Positions 1 to 8,795 are shown, counted from the first letter of the stretch. The stretch is 64,000 bases of DNA from Halobacterium jilantaiense (GCF_900110535.1 NZ_FOJA01000001.1:2329393-2393392); one strand, 5' to 3'. Notes: a model not told the origin generated them from the letters alone. Made by a program: numbers and translations.

Positions 1-189
1 ACGAATCGGTGGTCGACACTGGCGGCGCTGCGGAGAAGTAGGGTCGAACACGCCGAAGCTCGACGAGTTCGGCCCTAGTGCGGCCTTACGATTCGCGGCA
101 CGCGACCCGCTCAGGAAAACACGTCGGCCACGAAACCAGTAGGGTCAGGGGCGCTGAAAGTAGCGCGCCGTTTGGTGATTCGGGCCAGA

Positions 190-196
190 TTATAAC
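190..196 (+). promoter_or_regulatory. TATA-like element of the repeat surface protein gene
   Basis: An AT-rich TTATAA-type element stands alone in GC-rich DNA about 36 bases before the ATG at 230. It would give a transcript with a leader of roughly ten bases. The DNA from 1 to about 185 shows no gene I can support. Confidence 0.5.
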
Positions 197-229
197 AATG
201 CGTGTGGCGGCCGACATGTTCTCTTGCGC

Positions 230-2473
230 ATGACAGGCACGAGTACCAGACGCAAAATCGGGGCCCTGCTGATGGCGCTGACAGTCGTTCTCTCCGCGGG
301 AACGGCTGTCACAGCCACGTCTGGCGGGGTCTCGACACAGGCGAGTACAGTAGCGCAACAGGACGACGACGAGTCGCCGGCATCGGTCGCCACAGCCGAG
401 GACGTCGAAGCCGACAGCATCGCGATGCAGAACGTCACCGTGACGGACCTGACGTTCCAGCTCGACGAGATCGAGGGCACCGAGGACGCCCTCCGTGACG
501 GCTTCGCGTCCACGCTCGGCAACAACGTCGAGGGCTTCGACGCCGACGCCATTCAGATAGACAACATCCAGTCCGCTTCGATTACCATCGAGAACAACAC
601 GGTCACCGTCGACGCCGACATCGGGTCTCTCGGGCTCGAAGGTGTTGAGGCCGACACCGTGAACTGGAACCGCTCGAACGGGAACGTCGTCGAGGGGATG
701 CTCCTCGGCGGCAGCCTCACGTTCGAGTCGCTGTCCATCGAGGGGCTCAGCGTGGGTTCCCTGACAGTCGATGCGGGTCCGTCCGAGCCGGCGGAGCCAC
801 CGGAGAACGAGACCACTGAGGAACCAACCACGGAAGAGCCGACCACGGAAGCACCGACGACTACCGAGGAGCCAACCACTACGGAGGAACCGACCACAGA
901 AGAGCCGACCACCACCGAGGAGCCGACCACTACGGAGGAGCCGACCACTGAGGAGCCGACTACGGAAGAGCCGACTACGGAAGAGCCGACTACGGAAGAG
1001 CCGACGACTACCGAGGAGCCAACCACTACGGAGGAGCCGACCACTGAGGAGCCGACCACGGAAGAACCGACCACCGAGGAACCGACCACCGAGGAACCGA
1101 CCACCGAGGAACCGACCACCGAGGAACCGACCACCACCGAGGAGCCAACCACTACGGAGGAACCGACCACTGAGGAACCGACAACCACGGAAGAACCGAC
1201 GACCACCGAGGAACCGACCACTGAGGAGCCGACAACCACGGAAGAACCGACGACCACCGAGGAACCGACCACTGAGGAGCCGACGACCACCGAGGAGCCG
1301 ACCACTGAGGAGCCGACAACCACGGAAGAACCGACGACCTCCGAGGAACCGACCACTGAGGAGCCGACGACCACCGAGGAGCCGACCACCACCACGATGG
1401 CCCCACCCGGTGACGGGGACGGCGACGACGGTGGTGCCGGTGACGGCGACGAGAACGACACCGCGACCGTGACGTTCCAGAACCAGACGTCGAACGGGAC
1501 GGCTGTGAACGTCTCGTCCGTGACGCTGCCCGAGGACGGCTACGTGGCCGTCCACAACGACTCGCTGCTCGACGGTGACGTCACGGATAGCGTCATCGGC
1601 GTCTCGGAGTACCTCGAAGCCGGCACGCACGAGAACGTGACGGTGACGCTGTTCAACGTCTCTGGTGCCGACTTCAATGCCACGGGTGGTGAGAACATGA
1701 CTCTCGATGCGAACCAGACGCTCATCGCGATGCCGCACGAGGAGACCACTGGTGACGAGAGTTACGACTTCGTCTTCACCGGCGGAGTCGACGACGGGCC
1801 GTTCACCGCCGACGGTGAAGCGGTGACCGCGTCTGCGATGGTGTCCGTCGAGAACGCCACGGCGTCCGACGAGATGGACAACAACGAGACGACGACCAAC
1901 GACACCACCACGATGACGACCAACGGCAACGACACCACGACCGTCGCACCGCCGAACGGTGACGACGGCGACAACGGTGCCGGTGCCGGGGACGACAACG
2001 ACACCGCCACGCCGGACGTGGCGAACGTGACGTTCCAGAACCAGACGTCGAACGGGACGGCTGTGAACGTCTCGTCGGTGATGCTGCCCGAGGACGGCTA
2101 CGTCGCCATCCACAACGACTCCCTGCTGGAGGGACAGGTCGTGAGTAGTGTCGTCGGCGTCTCGGAGTATCTCGAAGCCGGCACGCACGAGAACGTGACG
2201 GTGACGCTGTTCAACGTCTCTGGTGCCGAGTTCAACGCGACCAGCGACGCGATGGAAATCGACGGCGAGCAGAACGTGACGCTCGCGGAGAACCAGTCCC
2301 TCGTCGCGATGCCGCACGTCGAAGACAGCGGCAACGAGACCTACGACTTCGTCGCGTCTGACGGGCTCGACGACGGGCCGTTCACCGCGGACGGCGTGGC
2401 GGTGACCGACCGCGCGTTCGTCACCATCGTGATGAACGAGACGGCCGCCAACGAGACTGAGGGCGCGACCTGA
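230..2473 (+). CDS. Secreted Thr/Glu/Pro-repeat protein with two DUF7282-type modules
   Basis: This is an exported protein of about 747 residues and unknown function. The N-terminus has two Arg and a Lys followed by a hydrophobic stretch (residues 8-30), a Sec-type signal. Residues about 40-185 form a predicted beta-rich domain. Residues about 194-388 are roughly three dozen TTEEP/TTTEEP units, a likely glycosylated stalk. Two modules of about 130 residues follow, each with many N-x-S/T sequons and a DGPFTADG motif; they resemble the haloarchaeal DUF7282 family. I see no C-terminal membrane anchor, so the protein is probably released or bound non-covalently. The ATG at 230 is preferred over an in-frame TTG at 224. 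Cell-surface or matrix function is inference from composition. Confidence 0.85.
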   Translation: MTGTSTRRKIGALLMALTVVLSAGTAVTATSGGVSTQASTVAQQDDDESPASVATAEDVEADSIAMQNVTVTDLTFQLDEIEGTEDALRDGFASTLGNNVEGFDADAIQIDNIQSASITIENNTVTVDADIGSLGLEGVEADTVNWNRSNGNVVEGMLLGGSLTFESLSIEGLSVGSLTVDAGPSEPAEPPENETTEEPTTEEPTTEAPTTTEEPTTTEEPTTEEPTTTEEPTTTEEPTTEEPTTEEPTTEEPTTEEPTTTEEPTTTEEPTTEEPTTEEPTTEEPTTEEPTTEEPTTEEPTTTEEPTTTEEPTTEEPTTTEEPTTTEEPTTEEPTTTEEPTTTEEPTTEEPTTTEEPTTEEPTTTEEPTTSEEPTTEEPTTTEEPTTTTMAPPGDGDGDDGGAGDGDENDTATVTFQNQTSNGTAVNVSSVTLPEDGYVAVHNDSLLDGDVTDSVIGVSEYLEAGTHENVTVTLFNVSGADFNATGGENMTLDANQTLIAMPHEETTGDESYDFVFTGGVDDGPFTADGEAVTASAMVSVENATASDEMDNNETTTNDTTTMTTNGNDTTTVAPPNGDDGDNGAGAGDDNDTATPDVANVTFQNQTSNGTAVNVSSVMLPEDGYVAIHNDSLLEGQVVSSVVGVSEYLEAGTHENVTVTLFNVSGAEFNATSDAMEIDGEQNVTLAENQSLVAMPHVEDSGNETYDFVASDGLDDGPFTADGVAVTDRAFVTIVMNETAANETEGAT
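809..1395 (+). repeat. Tandem 15/18-base repeat encoding TT(T)EEP
   Basis: Units of 15 bases (TTEEP) and 18 bases (TTTEEP) alternate through the stalk of the surface protein. Longer blocks built from several units recur with the same codons, for example in 1150-1390, which suggests recent expansion by slippage or unequal exchange. The single TTEAP and TTSEEP variants mark older or edited units. Confidence 0.95.
1469..1670 (+). repeat. Direct repeat, first copy (DUF7282-type module)
   Basis: This 202-base segment is matched at 2027-2228 with no length change. The first about 50 and last about 50 bases are almost identical and the middle differs. It encodes the core of the first of two duplicated modules. 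Confidence 0.9.
2027..2228 (+). repeat. Direct repeat, second copy (DUF7282-type module)
   Basis: Second copy of the 202-base repeat starting at 1469. The conserved ends and diverged centre fit either gene conversion of the flanks or selection on the centre. Confidence 0.9.
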
Positions 2474-2568
2474 GGCCGGACGCCCGGCCGTCGCGGTGCG
2501 GCCCACGCGATCTCTTTTTCGTGACCGTCGAGTCACGAGCGACGACTCTCTGGTGGCGTGTCGACGGG

Positions 2569-2760
2569 TCAGACGCCGTCGTAGAACGCGCAGTTCTCGT
2601 CGTCGGCGAGATTGCGGAGGCGGCGGTCGTCGTCGCCGAACTGTCGCTGGCAGCGGTCGACCCAGGAGACGTCAGTGCTCGGCGGGTCGCTGTCAGTGGG
2701 GGCGTCGACGGGTGGGAGGCTGGGCTCGGGTGCTTCGACTCGTTCTGTTGCGGTCTTCAT
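2569..2760 (-). CDS. Small acidic hypothetical protein (63 aa)
   Basis: I do not recognise a family. The product is Asp-rich, with a Pro-rich N-terminal half and a C-terminal half that contains two Cys and a Trp, the usual look of small haloarchaeal cytosolic proteins. The overlapping plus-strand frame has an ordinary composition and looks like a shadow. An AT-rich patch at about 2850-2875 could be its promoter, giving a leader of 70-80 bases. It is downstream of and co-directional with the 2892-3662 gene. Confidence 0.5.
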   Translation of the reverse strand: MKTATERVEAPEPSLPPVDAPTDSDPPSTDVSWVDRCQRQFGDDDRRLRNLADDENCAFYDGV

Positions 2761-2891
2761 TCGGTGATGGCTGGACCAAGTGATTCGGAAGTCGACGCGG
2801 TGGCGGTGACTGAACGAGCGGCGTGGTGCATCGGAGTGTCTTCATCTCTGACCCCATATATCATAAAAGTTCATGTTGTATGTGTGGTCGC

Positions 2892-3662
2892 TCACAGGAA
2901 CCGCGCCTGCAGCCAGCCCGAACCGACGAGGCCGTCTCCAATTTCAGGCTCGTACGTGCCCGCAAGGTGAGACCCGAGAAAGAGTTGTGCTGTGACATCC
3001 CCGTCCTCTGGATTTCGGAAGAGCGGCGCTTCTAGCACGTATCCCTCGAAGAGCGTGTTCTCCACCTTCGTCACGTCCTCGACTACTGTCTGGATGTGGT
3101 AGTCGTCGGGCGCGCCCTCGTCGACTGGAAGTATCGCCGCCATCTCGGAGATGTCGAACTTGCCGGCGTCCGTCGATACTGTGTCCTCTTCGCGCGGTCC
3201 GGCGTCGTAGAGGAACGCTGCCACCGACACCTCACGTTCGCCGCCGAACGCGTCCCGCTCCCGTTCGAAGAAGTTTGTCGGGAACAGTCCCAGTGACGCC
3301 GGCCCGAACTCTCCGTGTATCCAAGCTTCCACGCCGTTCTCCCACTCTTCGAGTCCACCCGCGTAGAATGTCTGCTGGCTTCCCGACAACACTGGGTACG
3401 CCGTCACGGTGTCCCCTGTTCTGGTCACTGTGCGGACGCCGACTGGCCCGTCGTCGTAGCGGTACCCCATCACGCCCTCGCGGTCGCTGTTCACGGGCTC
3501 TCCGTCTTCTCTCGGGCGGTCCGTGAGTGATTCCACGCGATGAGGCCACTCGTCTTCTGCGACGACGGTCGTCCAGTGCCTGCCGTGGCTCTGATGGTTG
3601 TCACCAGCACCGCCACGGTCGTCCCCCCGAACCAACGACAGGAGCCCATTCAAGAGTTCCAT
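2892..3662 (-). CDS. Hypothetical protein (256 aa)
   Basis: I recognise no family. The protein is soluble and acidic with no signal peptide or membrane segment. An N-terminal Gly/His-rich linker (about residues 12-35) precedes a mixed alpha/beta body. The start ATG at 3662 is supported by a TATA-like element about 30 bases upstream at 3688-3696. The gene is divergent from aIF1A and shares a 128-base intergenic region with it. It could be lineage-specific. Confidence 0.7.
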   Translation of the reverse strand: MELLNGLLSLVRGDDRGGAGDNHQSHGRHWTTVVAEDEWPHRVESLTDRPREDGEPVNSDREGVMGYRYDDGPVGVRTVTRTGDTVTAYPVLSGSQQTFYAGGLEEWENGVEAWIHGEFGPASLGLFPTNFFERERDAFGGEREVSVAAFLYDAGPREEDTVSTDAGKFDISEMAAILPVDEGAPDDYHIQTVVEDVTKVENTLFEGYVLEAPLFRNPEDGDVTAQLFLGSHLAGTYEPEIGDGLVGSGWLQARFL

Positions 3663-3687
3663 GCACCGTGGCTCCCCGGCACTTGTG

Positions 3688-3696
3688 TTATATTTT
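3688..3696 (-). promoter_or_regulatory. TATA-like element of the 2892-3662 gene
   Basis: Read on the minus strand this is AAAATATAA, centred about 30 bases before the ATG at 3662. That spacing fits a leaderless or nearly leaderless transcript. Confidence 0.6.
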
Positions 3697-3761
3697 CTGC
3701 CACAATTCCGTTCGGTGATAACTGGCGGCGGCTGTCTCGCGCTACCACGCGTACCACGCCC

Positions 3762-3767
3762 TTTTAC
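3762..3767 (+). promoter_or_regulatory. TATA-like element of the aIF1A gene
   Basis: TTTTAC centred about 27 bases before the GTG at 3791. The spacing supports GTG as the real, leaderless start. Confidence 0.6.
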
Positions 3768-3790
3768 TGTGGTGGGTTCGTAGCAGTGGT

Positions 3791-4075
3791 GTGAGCGACG
3801 AGACAGGGCGCCGGAACCTCCGGATGCCCAACGACGACGAGGTGTTTGCGGTCGTCAAGCGGCACGACGGCGGGAACCACGTAACGCTGCAGTGCGCAGA
3901 CGGCGAGGAACGCATGGGCCGCATCCCCGGCCGCATGAAGTACCGGACCTGGATCAACGAGGGCGACGTCGTCCTCGCGGAGCCGTGGGACTGGCAGGAC
4001 GAGAAGGCCAACGTCGAGTGGCGGTACTCGGACCAGGACGCGGACCAGCTCCGCGAAGAAGGCCACATCGAGTAA
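3791..4075 (+). CDS. eif1A: Translation initiation factor aIF1A
   Basis: The 94-residue product is the archaeal S1/OB-fold initiation factor that binds the A site of the small ribosomal subunit and helps start-codon scanning and subunit dissociation. The family signature is clear: an N-terminal basic patch (RRNLRMP), then the OB-fold with the [13 protein letters not shown] segment and the [15 protein letters not shown] strand. Length matches the family. It starts with GTG. Confidence 0.97.
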   Translation: MSDETGRRNLRMPNDDEVFAVVKRHDGGNHVTLQCADGEERMGRIPGRMKYRTWINEGDVVLAEPWDWQDEKANVEWRYSDQDADQLREEGHIE

Positions 4076-4258
4076 TCGCGTCGCGACCCGCCGTCACGGG
4101 CGCACGCACCAGTATTTCTGACTCCCGAGCGACGGCGCTGCACTGACTTCCGGACTCGACGCCGACAGCACGGCCGCTGCCAGGTCTCGAATTTTGCGTC
4201 GCGGCCCGGTCGGCCGCCGCTCGTCACCAAACGCGCCGCTAGTCGGGTAGCGCCGCCG

Positions 4259-4264
4259 AAAAAA
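4259..4264 (-). terminator. T-run terminator after the cold-shock gene
   Basis: On the minus strand a run of six T lies about 30 bases past the stop codon at 4294, in otherwise GC-rich DNA. This is the usual archaeal intrinsic termination signal. Confidence 0.6.
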
Positions 4265-4293
4265 CCGCAGTTCGTTCGTAGTGGAAGTCCGAG

Positions 4294-4488
4294 TTACAGG
4301 CGAACGACGTTCGTCGCTCGCGGGCCCTTGTCGGCCTGCTCGATGTCGAACTCGATTTCGGTGCCTTCAGTGAGATCCTCGCCGCCGACGTCCTCCATGT
4401 GGAAGAAAACGTCCTCGTCCGCGTCCTCAGTCTCGATGAAACCGTAGCCGCCAGTGTCGTTGAAGAAGTCGACCTTACCTTCTGCCAT
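4294..4488 (-). CDS. Cold-shock domain protein
   Basis: A 64-residue single cold-shock domain, an OB-fold that binds single-stranded RNA and DNA. Both nucleic-acid motifs are visible: RNP1-like GYGFI and RNP2-like DVFFH, followed by the usual acidic linker and the GPRATNV C-terminus. The ATG at 4488 gives the canonical length; the open frame upstream continues without a stop but has no cold-shock homology. The gene is a single transcription unit, with a TATA-like element at 4515-4520 and a T-run after the stop. Confidence 0.96.
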   Translation of the reverse strand: MAEGKVDFFNDTGGYGFIETEDADEDVFFHMEDVGGEDLTEGTEIEFDIEQADKGPRATNVVRL

Positions 4489-5020
4489 TGCGACCGGAGA
4501 AACGCCGGACACACATAAAAGGGTGCCGCATTCGTCAAGCAGAGCTGGCGAACAGTAGACGAACGTCTGTTGAACCACCGAAAATCGTGTCTTTGTACAC
4601 CATACGGTCGGCGGTGAGCCGTTAACTGGCGTGCTTCTCCAGAATTCCACCGTCTTTCCGAGGAATCGCCAGTCCGGCCACGCTGAATCTCGGCGGTCGT
4701 CGCGCTCAGTACCGACCCTGCGACGGGCGGGTGTTCGCGCCGCGCGGCGTCCACCAAGCGCCGCCACACCGGCCGCTACGGCCACCGTTATCCAGTCCGA
4801 GTGTCGCGACCGAGGGGGCATATCCGCCGCCTGTCGGCGCTGGCGACGGCCTCGCGGCGGCGACTCGGAGCCGAGCAGCGAGTAAGACCGCGTTACGCGC
4901 GCCGCTGGCACCCGCCGCTCTGACTGGCTCCGTCGCCGGACACCGACCCCAGCGCACCGGGCCGCCAGCCCGCTCGGAATGACTGGAATAACGAAGGGAG
5001 TCAGAGCGGTGTCTCGTAGC
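4489..5020. other. 532-base stretch without a supportable gene
   Basis: It holds the cold-shock promoter at its left end and an AATAAC element near 4987 at its right end. All open frames across 4560-4980 are Arg-rich with the low-Asp look of shadow frames. One minus-strand frame runs straight into the cold-shock gene without a stop. I see no tRNA fold and no repeat. An RNA of unknown type cannot be excluded. Confidence 0.6.
4515..4520 (-). promoter_or_regulatory. TATA-like element of the cold-shock gene
   Basis: Minus-strand TTTTAT centred about 29 bases before the ATG at 4488, giving a leaderless transcript. There is no long 5' leader like the one that controls bacterial cspA. Confidence 0.65.
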
Positions 5021-6112
5021 ATGGCAGCGGGGACGCCCAGCGACGACGCGCACGGCGCGACGGTACTGTCGAGCATCCACGACGTCGGCCGGAACCAGTG
5101 GAACAACCTCGTGACCCAGTCCGACCGCGGGAGCCTCTTCCACCGCCACGAGTGGCTCGCGGCGGTCGAAGCGGGCATGGACCACGCGCCCCGTCACGCG
5201 CTCGTCACGAAGGACTCGAACCCCGTGGCGCTCGCACCGGCGTTCGCGACCGGTCTCGACCTCCCCCACGAGGCAGCCGACGCCGTCGTCGACGCGCTGG
5301 ACGTCACGGTGCTGCTGTCGGGCGAACCCGGGTACGGCGGCCCGGTCGTCTCCTCGAACGAGGCGGTGAACGTCGACCGCCTCTTCGACGCGCTGGAGGC
5401 CGCCTGCCACGACCGCGTGCTCTACCACCGCATCGCCACCCACGACCTCGGGAACGTCCGCTACGGCCAGTACCTCTCCGCGCGCGGCTACGACCTCTCC
5501 GCAGAAGTCGCGTTGCTCGTCCTCGACATCGACCGGTCGTGGGACGCGGTTCTCGCCGGCATGGACAAGGAGCGACGGAAGGCCGTCAGGGACGCCCGAG
5601 ACCAGGACTACGAGGTCGAAGTCCGTCGCCTCGGCGACGACCTCGACCGGACCTACGAGGCCTACGAGCGGAACATGGCGCGCGTCGGCGGGAACGCGCT
5701 CCCGGAGTCGTTTCTCGCGGCCGTCGCCGACGAGCTCGGCGACCGCGTGCGGGTGTTCACCGCCGTCGTCGACGGCGAGCCGGTCGGCCGGTACGTCCAC
5801 TTGCTCGACACCGAGCAGTCCGTGCTCGTCCACTGGCTGTCGGCCATCCCCGACGAGGCCTGCTACGAGTCGATGCCGTCCGAACTGCTGCACGCCGCGG
5901 CCATCGAGTGGGGTATCGCGGCGGGGTTCGATGCGTACAGCTTCGACAAGACCGGCGCGCACTTCGACAACTCCATCTTCCGCTTCAAGTCGAAGTACGG
6001 TGCCGACGCGGTGCCACTGTTGCACTGGGAGAAGGGCCAGAGCGCCGTCGTGTGGCCGCTGTTCGAGGCCGCACGCGACCGGTACCGCGCTCGCGCGCTC
6101 CGGGACGCGTGA
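5021..6112 (+). CDS. FemAB/GNAT-fold acyltransferase-like protein
   Basis: About 363 residues. The region DKERRKAVRDARD followed by a GNAT-like C-terminal half (FTAVVDGEPVGRYVH, later FDKTGAHFDNSIFRFKSKYGA) is typical of the FemAB-related/BioF2-like acetyltransferase group. That group transfers acyl or aminoacyl groups to cell-envelope or other substrates. The substrate here is unknown. I chose the ATG at 5021 because an AATAAC element lies about 31 bases upstream. The ATG at 4979 is also in frame and would add 14 mostly basic and hydrophobic residues. The following gene starts 22 bases after the stop, so the two may be co-transcribed. Confidence 0.8.
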   Translation: MAAGTPSDDAHGATVLSSIHDVGRNQWNNLVTQSDRGSLFHRHEWLAAVEAGMDHAPRHALVTKDSNPVALAPAFATGLDLPHEAADAVVDALDVTVLLSGEPGYGGPVVSSNEAVNVDRLFDALEAACHDRVLYHRIATHDLGNVRYGQYLSARGYDLSAEVALLVLDIDRSWDAVLAGMDKERRKAVRDARDQDYEVEVRRLGDDLDRTYEAYERNMARVGGNALPESFLAAVADELGDRVRVFTAVVDGEPVGRYVHLLDTEQSVLVHWLSAIPDEACYESMPSELLHAAAIEWGIAAGFDAYSFDKTGAHFDNSIFRFKSKYGADAVPLLHWEKGQSAVVWPLFEAARDRYRARALRDA

Positions 6113-6134
6113 CGCGGGCTCGCGTGGCTTCGAC

Positions 6135-7379
6135 ATGAGTGACGCCGCACAGCGCCGTGCCGACGCGCCGACACTCGTTGCGTCGGCCGGCGAGGACGCC
6201 AGCGACCGCCGGGTCGACGTCGGAGTGCTCGTCGCGCACGCGCCCGGCACCGACCCGGACCGCCTCGAATCGTTCGCGCACCGGGCCTGCGGAGACGCCG
6301 TGGCCGAACTCGCGTCGGCGACCGACGTCGCCTGGCGGTGCCACATGGAGCCCGCCAGCCGGCTCGCAGACCACAGTCGCCGTCGCCCCTCGGAGTTCCT
6401 CGACCGCGCCACCCAGCGGATGGTCGAGGGTCCCTACGACCTCGTCGTCGTCGTGACGGACGTCGCACTCGTCTCCAGCAGGGAGCGCGTCGTCCCCGGG
6501 CTGGCGTCCCCGCTCGCGCGGGTCGCCGTCGTCTCCACGCGCCACCTCCGCAGCGCGCCGCGCGGGGACCCACGCCGGTCGCTGGACGACGCGGCCGTGC
6601 GCTGGAACGCCGCGACGCTGCTCGTCCACCTTGTGGGCCATCTGCTCGGCGCGCGACACGGCGACGGCGGCGCGATGGAACCGTTCGACTTCGACCCCGA
6701 CCGGCGGTCTGTCCCGCGGTTCGACGCCGACGTGGCCCGCGACCTCCACCGGGTCGCCGACGAGATTCCCGCCGACGAGGCCGAACCCTGGGGTCGCCTC
6801 GGCCGGCTGGCGTTCCACGCTGCGAGCGCCGCCGGGAATCCCGGTCGTGTGCTGCGCGCGCTCGTTGACAGCCGCGCGCCGCTGCTGCCGCTGTCGCTGC
6901 CGAAGCTGTCGACGGCCGCGCTCGCGCCGACGCTCGTCATCGTCTTCAGCGCCGAGTCCTGGGACGTCGGCTTCCACATGGGGAACGCGACGGCGGCGCT
7001 GTTCGCCGTCGCGAGCGTCCTCGCTGCCGCGCTCTACCTCCTGTTCTCGCAGAATCTCTCCTTCCCCCGGAAGCGCCACCGGGTCGTCACCGAGCACACC
7101 GCGCTGGTGAACGTCACGGTGTTTCTCGTGCTCGTGTTCGCGATGGTCGGGCTGTTCGCGCTCGTCGGGACCGTCATGCTCGTCATCGAGCTGGCCGTGT
7201 TCCCGCCGAACCTGATGTCGAACTGGCCGAGCCTCGAAGAGCCCACCGTCGGCGTCGTCGACCTGGTGCGCACCGCCGCGTTCATCAGCACCGTCGGCGT
7301 GCTGTCGGGCGCGCTCGCCGGCGGTCTGGAAGACCCGGCCATCGTCGGCCACCTCGCGCTGTTCGCGCGGCGGCCGTGA
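6135..7379 (+). CDS. Membrane protein with an inactive-looking metzincin motif
   Basis: A 414-residue protein with a soluble N-terminal half and a C-terminal membrane half (about four segments between residues 255 and 402). Residues 165-175 read HLVGHLLGARH. This keeps all three His and the Gly of the metzincin zinc motif HExxHxxGxxH but has Leu166 where the catalytic Glu should be. Met181 is in a place that could act as the Met-turn. The layout resembles archaemetzincins, but their Cys residues after the motif are absent. The likely role is a zinc-binding but non-proteolytic membrane protein, or a protease using another base; both are inference. It follows the acyltransferase gene by 22 bases. 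Confidence 0.75.
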   Translation: MSDAAQRRADAPTLVASAGEDASDRRVDVGVLVAHAPGTDPDRLESFAHRACGDAVAELASATDVAWRCHMEPASRLADHSRRRPSEFLDRATQRMVEGPYDLVVVVTDVALVSSRERVVPGLASPLARVAVVSTRHLRSAPRGDPRRSLDDAAVRWNAATLLVHLVGHLLGARHGDGGAMEPFDFDPDRRSVPRFDADVARDLHRVADEIPADEAEPWGRLGRLAFHAASAAGNPGRVLRALVDSRAPLLPLSLPKLSTAALAPTLVIVFSAESWDVGFHMGNATAALFAVASVLAAALYLLFSQNLSFPRKRHRVVTEHTALVNVTVFLVLVFAMVGLFALVGTVMLVIELAVFPPNLMSNWPSLEEPTVGVVDLVRTAAFISTVGVLSGALAGGLEDPAIVGHLALFARRP

Positions 7380-7418
7380 GTGTCAGTCCTCGACTGCGTG
7401 CCGACCGGACCGACGTGA

Positions 7419-8795
7419 CTACCGAATCTCTTCGAGGGTCTCCTCGTCGTAGTCGCCGGTCAGCCGCACGTCGTCGTCGGTGATGGCGGCGATGCGGTCG
7501 GACGCCAGCGGGAGGTCGTCGTCGTCGCGGTCGCCCCAGCCGAGTTTCGCCATGATCTTCTCCGTCATGCCGGGGTGGGGGTCGACGTAGACGGTGTCGC
7601 CCTCCACCTCGGTGACCATCCCGATCTGGTCGCCGGTGGCGACGACGACGGGCTTCCCGACGTCGTCGTCCTGGGGCTCCAGCCGGACGTCCACGTCGTC
7701 GCTCCCGATGTGGTCGGTGTCCGTCGCGCCGGCGGCGCTCGCGCCAGCCCCCGCTGGTTCGCCCGCGGTCGTCGTCTGTTCGGTCTCGCCGACTGCCCCC
7801 ATCGCGCCGTCGCGCTCGGCGAGCCCGCTGTGCATCACCGTCTCGTCGAGGGTCTCCCGGGAGCGCAGTTCGCCCGCGACGACGTCCGTCGCGAGCTCCC
7901 ACTGCTCGGCGACCTCCTTCTGGACGGTGCGGTGGGAGGTCAGCGAGGTCGTGATGCGGTCGTTCTCCGTGAACTCGCTGTCGATGTCGTAGGTCTCGGT
8001 GTCGACGACCTCGGTGTCCTCGTCGTGGTCGAGGTCGATGGTCCGGAGCAGCTGGTCGTGGACGGCGTCGACGTCGACCTGCGTCTCGATGTCCTTGCTG
8101 TCGACCGTCTCGGACTCCGCGACGTCCACGTCGGTGATTCGCGTCTCGACCGTGTAGCGCTCCCGTTCGTCGATGGTCACCCGCCAGCGCTCGTCGACCT
8201 CGACCGTGACGTCGTACGGCGACTGGTCGTACTCCTCGCGCTGCCCGGTCGCCACCTCGTCGTCGGCGAGCACGAACCGGTCGGTGTCGACCCAGTCGTC
8301 CCGGTCGACGACGCCCGTGTCGCTCTCGACGCTGCAGGACCGGCAGTCGCGGTCGAGCAGTTCCACGTCGGTCACGTGGCGGTCCACGACGTCCTGGTCG
8401 ACAATCTCGCTCTCCAGGGTCGTCTCCTCGACGACGGTCTCGGTCACGACCGTCGTCTCGGTGACGGTCCCCTCGATGGTCTCGCCTTCGAGGAGCCGGT
8501 TCTCTATCTGGTCGCGGTCGTGGGCTTCCTCGAACTCGGCGCGGTCCAGGGCGTCCGTCCGGTTCGATATCTCGAACGGCTGCCGGTCGCTGGTCTCACC
8601 GTGGTACATGACGACCTGGTCGTTGTCGTCGACGTAGTGGTGGAAGGCGTCCCAGTCGATGCGCTCCTGGTCGGGCGTCGTCTCGTTCTCGGGGACGAGT
8701 TCGACCCGACCCGCCTCCCGGACTGGTACCGCGTCGTGGCTCTCCGCCCATCGCTCTACGTCGTCTCGGTCTGTCGTGAACTCCGAACGCGCCAT
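7419..8795 (-). CDS. Acidic PRC-barrel-like hypothetical protein (458 aa)
   Basis: Residues about 100-320 alternate hydrophobic and charged residues over many short strands, with a high content of Thr/Val/Glu/Asp and one CxxC (RDCRSCS). A low-complexity Gly/Ala/Thr linker follows near residues 325-365. The last 85 residues (VGKPVVVATGDQIGMVTEV onwards) resemble a PRC-barrel, a small beta-barrel found in ribosome maturation and photosynthetic proteins. The arrangement recalls stress proteins that pair a PRC-barrel with charged beta repeats, but I cannot name the family. A TTTAGT element sits about 25 bases before the ATG. Confidence 0.75.
   Translation of the reverse strand: MARSEFTTDRDDVERWAESHDAVPVREAGRVELVPENETTPDQERIDWDAFHHYVDDNDQVVMYHGETSDRQPFEISNRTDALDRAEFEEAHDRDQIENRLLEGETIEGTVTETTVVTETVVEETTLESEIVDQDVVDRHVTDVELLDRDCRSCSVESDTGVVDRDDWVDTDRFVLADDEVATGQREEYDQSPYDVTVEVDERWRVTIDERERYTVETRITDVDVAESETVDSKDIETQVDVDAVHDQLLRTIDLDHDEDTEVVDTETYDIDSEFTENDRITTSLTSHRTVQKEVAEQWELATDVVAGELRSRETLDETVMHSGLAERDGAMGAVGETEQTTTAGEPAGAGASAAGATDTDHIGSDDVDVRLEPQDDDVGKPVVVATGDQIGMVTEVEGDTVYVDPHPGMTEKIMAKLGWGDRDDDDLPLASDRIAAITDDDVRLTGDYDEETLEEIR

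Noticed and set aside
1-229. A gene at the left edge
   Set aside because: No frame of haloarchaeal character is visible in the first 185 bases; a gene ending just outside the window cannot be judged.
86-2536. An 816-residue minus-strand open frame opposite the surface protein
   Set aside because: Arg/Gly/Leu-rich composition without acidic bias, and repeats that mirror the TTEEP array. It is the shadow of the real gene.
4706-6412. Long minus-strand frame opposite the acyltransferase
   Set aside because: High Arg content and no match to a family; the plus-strand gene explains the codon bias.
5985-7352. Long minus-strand frame opposite the metzincin-like gene
   Set aside because: His/Arg/Gly/Glu-rich repeats typical of a reversed GC-rich gene; no domain.
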